Of a stretch of 62,500 bases of DNA, positions 23,485 through 32,372 are shown in pieces. Location: contig CM022679.1 of assembly GCA_012295275.1 (NCBI GenBank), forward strand, positions 30,870,154 through 30,932,653. The letters are read 5' to 3'. This stretch comes from Chrysomallon squamiferum (taxonomy: Eukaryota; Mollusca; Gastropoda; Neomphalida; Peltospiridae). Position 1 is the stretch's first letter. Each line of letters begins with the position of its first letter. Below the pieces are notes generated by a model. It saw nothing but the letters and a program-made list of their open reading frames with translations, made no database searches and had not been told where the DNA came from. Position numbers and translations under genes: made by a program.

Positions 23485-23624
23485 TAAAATCTAAGGTATT
23501 TTACATGTTTTCTGTTTTTTCCTGCTTTTTTCTGTTTTTAGGTGGAAAACATTCACTGGAATGCGGTCAGGTGGATTCGGGAGTTGGAAGTTTGACTGGC
23601 AAATCGCTTCCCACTTTAAACTAA
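10715..23624 (+). CDS. NFKB1: NF-kB p105/p100-class precursor (Rel domain, ankyrin repeats, death domain)
   Basis: Spliced CDS of 19 exons whose phases all agree: 10715-10832, 11622-11761, 12118-12266, 12828-12961, 13431-13589, 13938-14042, 14674-14768, 15442-15580, 16076-16252, 16635-16679, 17133-17639, 17972-18128, 18771-18888, 19712-19934, 20429-20598, 20875-21114, 22304-22475, 22799-23071, 23542-23624. The total is 3204 bases, 1067 residues (human p105 is 968). Residues about 41-346 are the Rel homology domain with the recognition loop [11 protein letters not shown] (54-64). An NLS, RKKRK, is at 353-357 and a glycine-rich region at 371-395. The linker spans 406-589, ankyrin repeats about 614-852, an acidic insert 856-869 and a death domain about 953-1040. 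A DSGVGS degron lies at 1052-1057. Family role: a cytoplasmic precursor partially processed by the proteasome to a DNA-binding p50-like form; the ankyrin half retains Rel dimers. Relish-type cleavage cannot be excluded. Human NFKB1/NFKB2 and arthropod Relish are the relevant relatives; the symbol denotes the class, not proven one-to-one orthology. Confidence 0.96.
11370..11400. repeat. Perfect 31-base inverted repeat in NF-kB intron
   Basis: Two 15-base arms (left arm AAAATGGTTTTATGT) are exact reverse complements around a single central A at 11385. A third partial copy, CCATTTTATGGTTT, follows at about 11408-11421. It can form a stable hairpin in the pre-mRNA. Confidence 0.9.
11622..11761 (+). 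CDS. NFKB1: NF-kB coding exon 2 (DNA recognition loop)
   Basis: Encodes residues 40-86. It carries [16 protein letters not shown], the Rel recognition loop with the redox-sensitive Cys at residue 62, and then the TYPAIR strand. The acceptor is CTGCAG. The only donor keeping frame with exon 3 is GTCTTT at 11762, unusually weak. [14 protein letters not shown] join matches the vertebrate YPxVKIxNYxGPA strand. Confidence 0.9.
12118..12266 (+). CDS. NFKB1: NF-kB coding exon 3 (Rel N-terminal domain)
   Basis: Encodes residues 87-136, with the conserved [13 protein letters not shown] and NGIC elements of the DNA-binding half. The donor GTCAGT at 12267 gives a codon split that restores [11 protein letters not shown] from exon 4, with the same GIC-to-NL spacing as vertebrate p105. 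Confidence 0.9.
12267..12336 (+). pseudogene. Possible decayed partial copy of exon 4 at the exon 3 donor
   Basis: Read in frame past the exon 3 donor, the intron encodes SVL..(6 residues)..RKNASEVIQ before a stop at 12334-12336. This parallels [15 protein letters not shown] of exon 4. SVL, RK and ASEV are identical. It could be coincidence or a relic of a local duplication. Confidence 0.3.
12828..12961 (+). CDS. NFKB1: NF-kB coding exon 4 (Rel domain)
   Basis: Encodes residues 137-180, [13 protein letters not shown] then a helical MESML region, equivalent to NLGILHVTKKKVFETL in p105. The acceptor is TTCTAG and the donor GTGAAT. Confidence 0.92.
13431..13589 (+). CDS. NFKB1: NF-kB coding exon 5 (Rel domain)
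   Basis: Encodes residues 181-233. [11 protein letters not shown] and [10 protein letters not shown] match the (R/K)QAxxQxKxMDLxVVRLxFxAFL block, ending in the conserved IYDSK whose Lys is split across the intron. The acceptor is TTTTAG-like TTTAG and the donor GTTAGT. Confidence 0.94.
13640..13845. repeat. Degenerate tandem repeat after exon 5
   Basis: Repeated TTAGTTAAATTAGTTTATTTAGT-like units of roughly 35-45 bases with drift, about five copies, within the intron between coding exons 5 and 6. Confidence 0.7.
13938..14042 (+). CDS. NFKB1: NF-kB coding exon 6 (dimerisation domain start)
   Basis: Encodes residues 234-268: [29 protein letters not shown]. This is the first strand block of the Rel dimerisation (IPT) domain. 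The acceptor is TCTACAG and the donor GTATGG. Confidence 0.95.
14674..14768 (+). CDS. NFKB1: NF-kB coding exon 7 (dimerisation domain)
   Basis: Encodes residues 269-300, [11 protein letters not shown] then [16 protein letters not shown], matching the VWEGFGDFSPTDVHRQ block of p105. It ends in phase 0 before GTATGA. Confidence 0.95.
14863..15237. repeat. Degenerate ~30-base tandem repeat in intron 7-8
   Basis: About twelve drifting copies of a unit like ATTTCACTAATTTATAATTT with AACTCAT linkers. It runs directly into the exon 8 acceptor triplication. Confidence 0.85.
15236..15457 (+). repeat. Triplicated 3' splice site plus start of exon 8
   Basis: The block TTGTTGTTATTTCAG followed by TATGCCATTGTTTTTC occurs three times, with exon-like starts at 15285, 15364 and 15442 (unit 78-79 bases). 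Only the third continues into coding sequence; the first two carry an intact acceptor and the first 16 exon bases, then diverge into intron. Confidence 0.95.
15442..15580 (+). CDS. NFKB1: NF-kB coding exon 8 (end of Rel domain)
   Basis: Encodes residues 301-346, [38 protein letters not shown], which closes the dimerisation domain. The third of three duplicated acceptors is used; the donor is GTTTGT. Confidence 0.95.
16076..16252 (+). CDS. NFKB1: NF-kB coding exon 9 (NLS and glycine-rich region)
   Basis: Encodes residues 347-405. RKKRK (353-357) is the nuclear localisation signal and 371-395 is a glycine-rich region with an eight-glycine run. In p105 this region stops the proteasome and permits release of p50, so processing to a p50-like form is likely. 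The acceptor is GATTAG and the donor GTGAGT. Confidence 0.92.
16291..16634. repeat. ~65-base tandem repeat carrying acceptor-like TTTCAG
   Basis: About five copies of a TTAAATATCTT ... TAGTTTAAATAAAT ... TAAATGTTA unit fill the intron before exon 10. Copies near 16430 and 16555 contain ATTTCAG or TTTTCAG at the same position that the real exon 10 acceptor occupies. Confidence 0.85.
16635..16679 (+). CDS. NFKB1: NF-kB coding exon 10 (small linker exon)
   Basis: A 45-base exon, divisible by three and in phase 1-1, encodes residues 406-420 ([14 protein letters not shown]). Skipping would preserve the frame. The acceptor is TTTTCAG and the donor GTGTGT. Confidence 0.8.
17133..17639 (+). CDS. NFKB1: NF-kB coding exon 11 (linker, processing region)
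   Basis: Encodes residues 421-589. An acidic stretch (422-452) is followed by a charged, Ser/Thr-rich linker with [12 protein letters not shown] at 557-568. DEGFS-type sequences resemble variant beta-TrCP phosphodegrons; alternatively this could hold a Relish-type caspase or IKK site. No globular domain is seen. The acceptor is CTGAACAG and the donor GTATGT. Confidence 0.93.
17972..18128 (+). CDS. NFKB1: NF-kB coding exon 12 (leads into ankyrin repeats)
   Basis: Encodes residues 590-641: a helical [20 protein letters not shown] segment, then the first repeat [17 protein letters not shown]. The terminal DENGD-like SNENGD precedes the LPLHLAV of exon 13. The donor is GTAAGT. Confidence 0.93.
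18771..18888 (+). CDS. NFKB1: NF-kB coding exon 13 (ankyrin repeat 2)
   Basis: Encodes residues 642-681: [22 protein letters not shown], a canonical ankyrin repeat as in the p105 DTPLHLAV repeat, with a connecting NHLRQ. The donor is GTGAGA. Confidence 0.95.
18905..19125. repeat. ~54-base tandem repeat after exon 13
   Basis: Four to five copies of a unit built on AATATCAGTAAGTCTTTATT and ATTTTAAATGTCATAGTAGTG begin 16 bases beyond the exon 13 donor. Confidence 0.85.
19338..19736 (+). repeat. Decayed tandem copies of the exon 14 acceptor and exon start
   Basis: ACAG/GCAG followed by ATATCACTACATTTAGCTC (19452), ACACTATTATTACATTTAGC (19573) and the real ACACCGCTACATTTAGCTG (19712). The spacers also share a TTCATGGAGGCTGCCATC block (about 19343, 19500 and 19645). 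The two upstream copies lost their coding frame. Confidence 0.85.
19712..19934 (+). CDS. NFKB1: NF-kB coding exon 14 (ankyrin repeats 3-4)
   Basis: Encodes residues 682-755: [30 protein letters not shown] and [25 protein letters not shown], then the [10 protein letters not shown] loop. The acceptor is TTGCAG; the donor GTCGGT is weak, but the frame joins [10 protein letters not shown] perfectly. Confidence 0.95.
20429..20598 (+). CDS. NFKB1: NF-kB coding exon 15 (ankyrin repeats 5-6)
   Basis: Encodes residues 756-812: [21 protein letters not shown], then the [19 protein letters not shown] repeat. The donor is GTTAAT, phase 0. Confidence 0.95.
20875..21114 (+). CDS. NFKB1: NF-kB coding exon 16 (ankyrin repeat 7, acidic insert)
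   Basis: Encodes residues 813-892: [32 protein letters not shown], then an acidic run (856-869, [12 protein letters not shown]) and [11 protein letters not shown]. Human p105 has an acidic break at the same place before its last repeat. The donor AGG|GTAAGA is strong and is followed by some 30 copies of itself. Confidence 0.95.
21115..21812 (+). repeat. Minisatellite of ~31 tandem 5' splice-site units
   Basis: The 20-23 base unit GATGGGGTAAGATGTAAAACAG is repeated about 31 times directly from the exon 16 donor. By eye about 25 units keep GTAAG. The unit's GATAGG or GATGGG recreates the last two exon codons (GAT AGG), so the array arose from the exon/intron junction itself. Length variants (20 against 23 bases) are interspersed. 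The long minus-strand frames here are repeat artefacts. Confidence 0.97.
22304..22475 (+). CDS. NFKB1: NF-kB coding exon 17 (inter-domain region, ESGLGS motif)
   Basis: Encodes residues 893-949 between the ankyrin and death domains. [10 protein letters not shown] (934-943) resembles a DSG-type phosphodegron with Glu replacing the Asp-pSer lead. The acceptor is TTTTCAG and the donor GTAAAT. Confidence 0.9.
22799..23071 (+). CDS. NFKB1: NF-kB coding exon 18 (death domain)
   Basis: Encodes residues 950-1040. [27 protein letters not shown], then [18 protein letters not shown] and [21 protein letters not shown] are the helices of a death domain as in p105/p100, where it recruits IKK and TPL2 partners. 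The acceptor is a CAGCAG tandem (NAGNAG), so an extra Ala is optional. Confidence 0.95.
23542..23624 (+). CDS. NFKB1: NF-kB coding exon 19 (C-terminal DSG degron, stop)
   Basis: Encodes residues 1041-1067 and TAA at 23622-23624. DSGVGS at 1052-1057 (23574-23591) fits the beta-TrCP phosphodegron DSGphiXS. Human p105 has a DSG degron at the equivalent C-terminal position, phosphorylated by IKK. Confidence 0.93.
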
Positions 23625-23985
23625 CTTGTCTTTATTTACAGCAGTGAGTGTGTGCTCCTACAAAGAAATGCTGTACCGAAACTAATAACCAAGAACTGTT
23701 CAGATGTAAAAATCTGCTTTCTTTTGTAATGAAATAGGTTTTTTTAACAAAAAAAATGACTTTTATCATTAAAGATTATTTAAAACATTACCCATGTGGA
23801 TACTATTTTTCTTCTTTTTTTTTTTTCTTTTTTTTAATGTAACAAAATTTATCTCATTTTGTAAATGATGTAAATGTAAACAACAGAAAGTAATCTCCCT
23901 TATGGCCGTCTCAAACTGACATAACAACATCTAACCATTAGTTTAATCTGTTTAAGAATAAAGCATTTTTAGAAAATATGCAAGT
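23625..23985 (+). other. NFKB1: NF-kB 3'UTR with poly(A) signals
   Basis: A short trailer with ATTAAA at 23768-23773 and AATAAA at 23957-23962. The cleavage site is inferred to lie 15-25 bases after either. Confidence 0.65.
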
Positions 23986-26606
23986 ATAATCTGAGTTTTT
24001 AATTGCACTGAAACTTGGATCTTCAAATATTTTTTATCAATATCTGGGAGACATTTTCAATGACCTGAAGAGAGGAAAATGAAGGCGACATGCTCACATA
24101 AAATCATCAGTAAACTGCTCATTTATTTTCTGAGAGAGTAGACATATTTTAAATATATTTATCATCCATTCTGTTTTTTAAAAAAATTTTACATTATTAT
24201 TTGGGTCTCTTGTGAGAACCACAAAACTCGTACATTTTTGACCAAAATGACTTCAGTCAAGTTCAGACTTAGTGCTTAAAACATTTTGTTATGTTTTTTT
24301 TTAATAAACTGATAGCTGGCCTGTTTAACTGATGTCACAGACTTTTGTTTTTAGATGTCTCTATTCGATATTGTTAATAGATCTCAATATTTTGCTTTAG
24401 TGAAAGTTTCTTTGTCCTAGTGATAAAAAAAACCATATCTATCCACACACATACACACACACACAGATTAAAATCTAAATATTTTCAAAGACAATTTGGT
24501 CTCTTCTGAATAAGTCCATAAATGTAAAAGTATATGGGATAAATTAATTTTTTGAAATAGCAATAGTTAAAATAATAAAGCAAAATAAAAATAATAAAAA
24601 TGAAATAACAGATATCTTTGCTACATATATTTGTATTGTTATAACAATGAATTTATAATCTATTATTATTGATGTATTATTTTTGATTATACATCTATTT
24701 ATTGTTTATGTTGTAAAGGCTAACATGATAGTTTTATTACTTTTTGGCACAAAAGTGAATGAATGAATGAATGAATGCATATTACGTACCAACATTATAA
24801 AAAGATTAGTGACAAAAAACATGTACAGACTGGACTGAAACTGATCATCATATTATTTTTTACGTTATCATTTTGTTCGTATCTTAGCTTGAATCATTTC
24901 ATTTTTCATTCTTTATTTTTGTCTCTGATTTTATAATCATATTAATGGTATTTTATTGTAACTAATAAGATATAACTATCACATATACAGCCAGATGTCT
25001 TTAGACAAAATTGCTTTTTGTTTATATGTATTGTTATGTGTATTGCCTTTTTAAATAAATAGCTCTGTCTTAATTGTGTTCTTTGTTACAATTTGTTTAT
25101 TATTGTTCTTACACTTCCTATTATTATTATTAATTTGTTTTTTTCATCTTCAATGCCTTTGTAGCACAATGAAAAAATAAGTTAATTAAAAAAAGAACTT
25201 GTTGGCAGTTTGTCTAGTAAATAATAACCGACTATGAGAATATACAGAAATTTATATTTTTAATTTTATTAGACATTATTTTATGTTTCTCTCTTGCTTT
25301 TTCTGGGTACAAACAGATAAACAGTTTTCAGGATGTCAATATTTATGAGCCTATCACCTGAAAGACTAAAAGCAGTAAACTATAGTAAACTGAGAGTTTA
25401 TTTATTTTTATTTATTTATTTTTTGCTTTTAAACTTTCTCTATGTTAATAAACATAGGAGGAAAAAAAAGAAGAAGAAAATGTCTGTTATCTTACACTGA
25501 TAGGACGATTCTGCTGTCTCATTATTATTAATAGTAAGAACAATTATGAAGCATCCAGAATATTAAGCCATATGTTCAGATCACCATTGTTGCACTAGTT
25601 ATAAGTTATATAAAATATATTAAGCCTTTTACTAGTAGTAGTAGTAGTAATAATAATAATAATGAATATAAGCAAAACTAATTTTCTAAATATGAGGCAG
25701 AACTGAAATATGGGAAAAAAAAAAAAAAAAAAAAAAAAAAATTAAAATATTAATAATGATTCCCAACAATCAACCAAATATAAATCCGTTTTCATATTTT
25801 TTGGTATGATACATCATATTTCATTAACATCCCACAATAATATATATATATATATATATATATGTAATTGGTTGTATAAAATTAGTTGTATAAAACCAGG
25901 GCAAATTTATTCTGTTTAAGTATACTTGCGCATGTTGAAAGAAAAGTTCAATTTAGACACACATAGTCCTTATTTATTTTTAAATTAATCTTTCACCCAG
26001 TTAAACACGGAGGCTGAATGAAATTTTAAATTGTACTTACTCGAACTTTAAATATAACTGACTGGACATTTTTCATTATTTCAGTTACACATTTACTCGT
26101 TCGCTATTTATTTTCGATATCGATCACATTTTGTAATTTACTATTTCTTGGTAATGTTTGTGGTTACTCCATCAATTTACTATTATGCTTAACTGCAACA
26201 TGACATTGTCGAAAGCAATATATCTTAAACACAAATAATAAATAGCGGAAAATCGACACAACATTTTCATGTATTGCGAATTACAGAAATACTTAGAAAG
26301 TATTGGAGTGGCATAGTGGAGATAACGTAGCTTCAAATATGACAACCTTGGCGCAAAAACATTAAAGAAAATGTTACCTACATAACAATTTAATTTAAAA
26401 AAATTTTGCCGAATGCTGAGATATAATATGACATCTTTATAATAATTTAATCCATTTAGAAGACGTGTGTCTTTTTACTCTAGATTAATTTTAATCCGTA
26501 ACTAATGTTTTAACATATTAAAAAATACAATTTTAAAAATTCACGTTTTGCGGTTATTTTGTTTTAAATTCTTCTATTTATTTATTTATTTTTATTTTCA
26601 AGTGGA

Positions 26607-26659
<53 letters not shown>

Positions 26660-26941
26660 GCATCATCGACATGATCATCATAGTGGGATTAAATGTTCAA
26701 ACAAACAATAATTTATAGTTTAAGTCGCTTGCAAGAGTTTGAACTTTATGGTATACCGGTAGATAAAAATATTTAATTTTTTATTAAAGTGACTATTAGA
26801 AAAGGTAAGTTTCCAGCAATTAATTATATTTAATTGTTTGTTTAATATTTTGAAAGTTAATAAAAGCAAAGAAAGAAGAAACCACAAAAATAAAATGTTT
26901 AACTGCCGTACAATTGCAATTATTTTAGATATGAATGGAAC

Positions 26942-26972
<31 letters not shown>

Positions 26973-27044
26973 GTAGAAAACTGTATTGTAATAAAATAAC
27001 CTGCTTTATAGTTATTCAAAATAAATTTTTCTTCATCTCGAATT

Positions 27045-27078
<34 letters not shown>

Positions 27079-27170
27079 TTGTTTTAACGTAACCGTCTTT
27101 TTCATGCATCAAAAAATGGTGCTATTAAGAGTAAAGGTTCAATTTACTATAGCAAATACGTAGCAGACAA
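23986..27170. other. Intergenic, no gene seen
   Basis: AT-rich DNA between the NF-kB 3' end and the next promoter. Contains a GAAT run (about 24757-24778), TAG/AAT triplets (25633-25662), an A-run (25713-25741), a TA tract (25841-25863), AAT (26611-26659), a T-run (26947-26972) and ATT (27052-27078). No exon with splice signals and conserved coding content was recognised on either strand. Confidence 0.6.
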
Positions 27171-27172
27171 TA

Positions 27173-27180
27173 ACTTCCGG
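27173..27180 (+). promoter_or_regulatory. ETS site, candidate promoter of the next gene
   Basis: ACTTCCGG (reverse complement of CCGGAAGT) lies 83 bases upstream of the ATG at 27263, followed by a GTTGCC half X-box at 27186-27191. Initiator-proximal ETS sites are common in TATA-less housekeeping promoters. Function is inferred. Confidence 0.4.
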
Positions 27181-27262
27181 GAGCGTTGCCAAACGTCAAA
27201 CATCTTAAGAATGCATTCAAAACCTCGTTTCTTTTTCGTTGCACATCGTTTTCCTTTTAGTC

Positions 27263-27311
27263 ATGGACGATCAAGATATCACCAACCTACTGTATGTCGA
27301 GAAGAGCATCG
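27263..27311 (+). CDS. Unrecognised gene X, coding exon 1
   Basis: ATG in a good context (GTCATGG) opens 16 codons (MDDQDITNLLYVEKSI) plus one base, ending at a strong GTAAGA donor (27312). The acidic, protein-like sequence and the matching phase of downstream exons support a true start exon. I do not recognise the family. Confidence 0.6.
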
Positions 27312-27903
27312 GTAAGATATATTTTCAAATAATAATAATATTTCTCCGACATATTCTGTGTTTGTGTATGGACATTGAAATGGCCACCCGAATGCAAACT
27401 GCAACATCACAAGTAATTGTTTTTCTTAGGATTTATTTTATATTCACTGTTGATGATATGTATGATGACATCATGCTATCACTTGTTCAACTGGTTTGTT
27501 ACTCCTTTATGTTTGTTGATGGGAAAGCCACAGAACAGCTTAATGTTTATTTATGCTGGATTATCCTTCTATGTAATTATTTATCCAACTACTAAGGATG
27601 ACAGTTCTTGTTTCTCAAAGAAAACAGTATTTTGTTTTTGTTGTTGTTGTTGTTGTTGTTATATAATAATATGCTTAGATCAGCATTGTCATCAGTTAGC
27701 AAGTCCACAACCCTGTACGCTGCATATAAAGTGAACAAGTGCAATGACACTTCACATCTGTGTGTTGTGATTAAAAGAACAGTTTCCTTCTCTAATGACT
27801 TAATTGAATATACATATAATGTGAAATAGAGTGCTGATTTTTTCTTCTGATATTTAATATTAAGTTATTAATAATTCATTTATATTTTATTTTATTGTCA
27901 CAG

Positions 27904-27951
27904 AAATAGTTATGTGGCCCATCATTCTGACACTTGATGGAAAAAATGTGG
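27904..27951 (+). CDS. Gene X, tentative 48-base cassette exon
   Basis: The acceptor follows a T-rich tract ending GTCACAG (27903) and the donor is GTAAAT (27952). It is open in the required phase 1-1 and divisible by three, encoding IVMWPIILTLDGKNV. It could be a chance open stretch. Confidence 0.22.
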
Positions 27952-28630
27952 GTAAATGCAAACAAGAACACCAAAGACAAAAAACAATAATAATAATAAT
28001 AATAATAAATTAAAATATTTCATAATAAAAAACAAAACAATAAAATGTACAAAAGAATCATGGAGCAAAGGATGAAGTGTATACTAGAAAATCATAGCAG
28101 AGAGGAAAGTGTTACAGACTTGATTGTAAAATTACATTTCTAGGATGTTTTATAAATTTAATACAGAAAGATTATCTAACTTCATTACCTATATAAAATA
28201 TACATTATGTATGTAAATCTAAATATGAAACTGTTTCCTTAAACTGAAAAACGTTAGCTATATATATATTATCTTTTTTAAAGAACTTATTTTATTTATC
28301 TCTTGTTTAATAAAAACATCTGTATAAAATAATAATTTTGAGCTAACATTATCTTTAAATATTAGAATAATATTCAAATGTTGTCTAAAACCTTTTCTGA
28401 GAATATATTTCCAAACATGACTGTTTGGGACTTACCTTATATACCCCTGCTTACTATCTTGCTCAGAAATAAAATTATATTCAACAATGTCAGTATATTG
28501 GCTTTATCATTATCAGGTACTTTACTGAAAAGGGGTTACTTTAAATATATTTACTGTTACTAAATAATCTGGTGAATTAATATTTAAATTTATGTTTTTG
28601 ATATTGTTTCCAATCCTTCACCTTTAACAG

Positions 28631-28657
28631 CTTTTGATGACATTGAACTTTTATTTG
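28631..28657 (+). CDS. Gene X, tentative 27-base microexon
   Basis: A good pyrimidine tract ending CCTTTAACAG precedes 27 open bases in phase 1-1 (AFDDIELLF), then a GTATAG donor. Inclusion adds nine residues without shifting frame. The acidic, hydrophobic sequence blends with the neighbouring DIPDTDQEF. Confidence 0.3.
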
Positions 28658-29013
28658 GTATAGGTTTTCCTTCACCAACAGTTACAACGTAGTAATGTAA
28701 ATAGGTGTTGTTGTCAGATTTGTTTATGTTTTAATTTTAATTGTTTTTAAAGACCAGAAAACCAGAAGTTTTTCCCCTGACGCTATTTTCATAGTTTGCA
28801 CACCACACCGGAACTACTCTTTCAAGCCGCGTGGCGTTCATTCACTCGCCACATTGTTTACGTGTCGAGTCGCCACGGTTTTGTATTGTGAATTTTCTTT
28901 ATGTTTTTAATTTTAAAATGTTTATTCCTAATTATTTATGTATTTAGATGCCTTGGTACCAGAAAAATGGAATGACTCAGGCCCCAAGGAGTCCGGATAA
29001 TTGGTCTAGTACC

Positions 29014-29077
<64 letters not shown>

Positions 29078-29785
29078 CACCAGCAACAACAATAACAATG
29101 ATAATAAAATAAATAACATCAATAATACATAAATAAATAAATAAATAAATAATGAAAAACATAATATTACATATATTGCATTACAGTAAAATAATGCAAA
29201 ATTATTTTAGAATAATCGATAGACATACACTTAAGGACAAACACATAAACTACAAACAAATGTAATAAAAATAAGTATTTACATAAATTTTCAGTATACA
29301 CAATAACATTTTTATTAATAAAAATTCAAATTGCTGTTAAAGAAAAATAATGGATCATTATTAATGGGATGTTCAGCATTGAGAGTTTAATATAAACAAA
29401 TACACAGGTGTATTTAATTGAAAAAACCCCTAACTAATATAATGTGGTAGATTTAATGAATCCTGTAAATAACTGAACTGTTAGTACAAAACAGATTTAA
29501 ACAAGTAAAATACCCATTCAGTACCAGTTATCTTTAAAACATTATGTTAATACTAATATTTGTTTGTCTGTTTCAGTTTGATTATCAATAGCACCATTAT
29601 CAACCTATTAAAATCGGGCATGTAAAGTACTTAAAACAAAAATATGCAAAAAACACTTACCACACTCAAAAAATGGATGGATAATTTTGGTGTGTGTGTG
29701 TGTGTGTGAAGAAAACAAAACAAATGAAAAAGAAAAAAAAACACTACTGTTTTCATATTATTATTTTAGTTTTTACTAATATGTG

Positions 29786-29820
<35 letters not shown>

Positions 29821-30685
29821 CACACACAAATTAAAATATAAAAAAAAAGAGAAAGAAAGAAAGGGGAAAAAAAAGAAAAGAAGGCAGGAGAGAAAAAGTT
29901 GAGGTATATCTTTAATGAGAAGAAACATTTGTTGTTAATTTGATCTGGTATCCTGTGGACCTTCATTTCAAAATGAAAATGTAATGAAACCCGTAATATC
30001 CAGTTCCAACCAACCCAGCAAAAGCAGCAGCAACAACACACACAACAACCAGACATAATGAAACTGCATATTTAATAAAGAGCAGTGTACATTTCCAGCA
30101 TTTGGCAGTTTATTTTGTTATATATTTCATTAAAACTACAGAAAAAGTGGATCACCTTTACTGTAACATTGGGGATTTTTTTGTGTTGATGTATTCATAA
30201 ACTATAGATTAGTCAGCAAGTTGCAACCTTACATTAATATCAGCCTTGTTTTTATATAAGTAACATGTTTTAGTGAAAGCAAAATATATTGTTAGACTCT
30301 TAGAAGAATAAAAAAATTATAAATGAAATTTAAAAAAATATAATTACAATAAATAAATAAATAAATTAGGAAAAAAACCAAAATAAAACAATAAATATTT
30401 GAAACATGTTGCATGTATTCATAAATCATTAACTTTTGTACCTGCTGATTCTTGTTTTATTAGTTGTTATTATATATGTATATATATATATGTATATATT
30501 TGTTTTCCCCCCACATATTTTTATATAAAACAAAAATAAAAGTCTGCTTGAAATCAGTCATTCTAACAACAGTACAGAAACTTAAAAACATAAAATAATG
30601 TTTAGAGAGGGACAAAAAAAACTCCAAAACATAACAATAACAACAAAAAGCCCAACTCCACATCAAAAATAACAACAAGAGCAAC

Positions 30686-30716
<31 letters not shown>

Positions 30717-31129
30717 CACACCAGAATAACTACAACAGAAACAACAGCAACAAATTTAAAAAAAAAGTAAAGAAATAAAAATAATAATAATAATAAAAAA
30801 AACTTGTGTGTATGATAGTTATGTTTGTGTTGTATGTCTATGATAAATATTTTGGATATCTCTTAAACACTTGAATGTTAACACTACTTTTTACTTACTG
30901 GCCTACACAGTGAAGTCACCTATGTTGTTGTGTATATAAATGTCATGGATTATTATTACTTACTTCAAGCCTCTTGCAACATGTGGTAGTGTGTGTAGAG
31001 GTGTTAATTACTAGAATATATTGCATGGTTTGTCACAGCACTGGTCCAAGTGTGTCACAGTGTTTGCTTTCTAAATATTCACGGTACATGGATTTCAAAA
31101 TGTTTACAAGATGGAGGAAAAACAGACAT

Positions 31130-31343
31130 CAGATACAGTATACAGGTAAATCAGTGAGATATTGTTATAATATTAATTTATGTTTATTATGTGGGAAGTC
31201 TTGTGAGAAAAGTTTGTTAAGTATTGTTTGTTTGCTTGGAGGATAAATAGACCTTCATATACAGAATACAGGTAAATCAGTGAGATATTTGTTATAATTT
31301 ATGTTTATTATGTGTGAAAAGTTTGTTAAGTATTGTTTGTTTA
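31130..31343. repeat. ~125-base imperfect tandem duplication
   Basis: ACAGGTAAATCAGTGAGATA followed by TTATGTTTATTATGTG and AAAAGTTTGTTAAGTATTGT occurs twice (starting about 31142 and 31268), with small deletions. Confidence 0.85.
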
Positions 31344-31393
31344 ACATGAATTTCTGTAAGGTTTAATATTGATTTAGATTTTTAGATATGCCC

Positions 31394-31396
<3 letters not shown>

Positions 31397-31473
<77 letters not shown>
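31397..31473. repeat. (CA)n microsatellite, ~38 units
   Basis: Pure CA dinucleotides followed by imperfect CATA-rich sequence to about 31640. The TH-repeat and VCVC-repeat frames over it are artefacts. Confidence 0.97.
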
Positions 31474-31475
<2 letters not shown>

Positions 31476-32189
31476 CACATATGTACATAGACACACATAC
31501 ATATAAATACAGAATCAAATATTCACATATATACATATATATACAAAAAATACAAGATACATATACACATAATACACATATACACACTGCTACATACAAA
31601 TAATTAAAAAAAATCACACACATACATACATACATACATATACATACTGACAAACACATCAGTTTGAGTAATACCTGTGGAATGTTTCCAACAAGACAGT
31701 GATGACAAATACATTCATGACATTCATTATGTCAACATATTATTGAGCACTGGTTTGTAACTACATGGAAGTTGAAAGCCTAAAAAAAAAAAAAAAAAAA
31801 AAAAAAATTATAATAATAATAATAAAAATAATAATAAAAATTAAAAAAGCAAATTTATATATACAAAAAAAAGCTTCTGGATGTTTTAAATCTGATCCAT
31901 ACCAGTCACAACCCCCCCCAAAAAAAACCCCAATAATAAAAGTAAAACTTAAAGGCTAGTGATGTGAGGGCTACTCTGTTGAATTAGTTAAATATTGTAA
32001 TAAATCACATGCACATTCTCTTGTCACTTTCTGCGTGATGCATCATTATTCAAACATGATGTACTGCAGGATGTGTAGTTTACATTTTGGTAGAACTGTT
32101 ATGCAAAGCCAGATTCCAAAGGAATTTATATCCGCCCTGCCTTAATTAAATGTGAAGAGAATTGATATAAAATAATAATCTGATGTACA

Positions 32190-32372
<183 letters not shown>

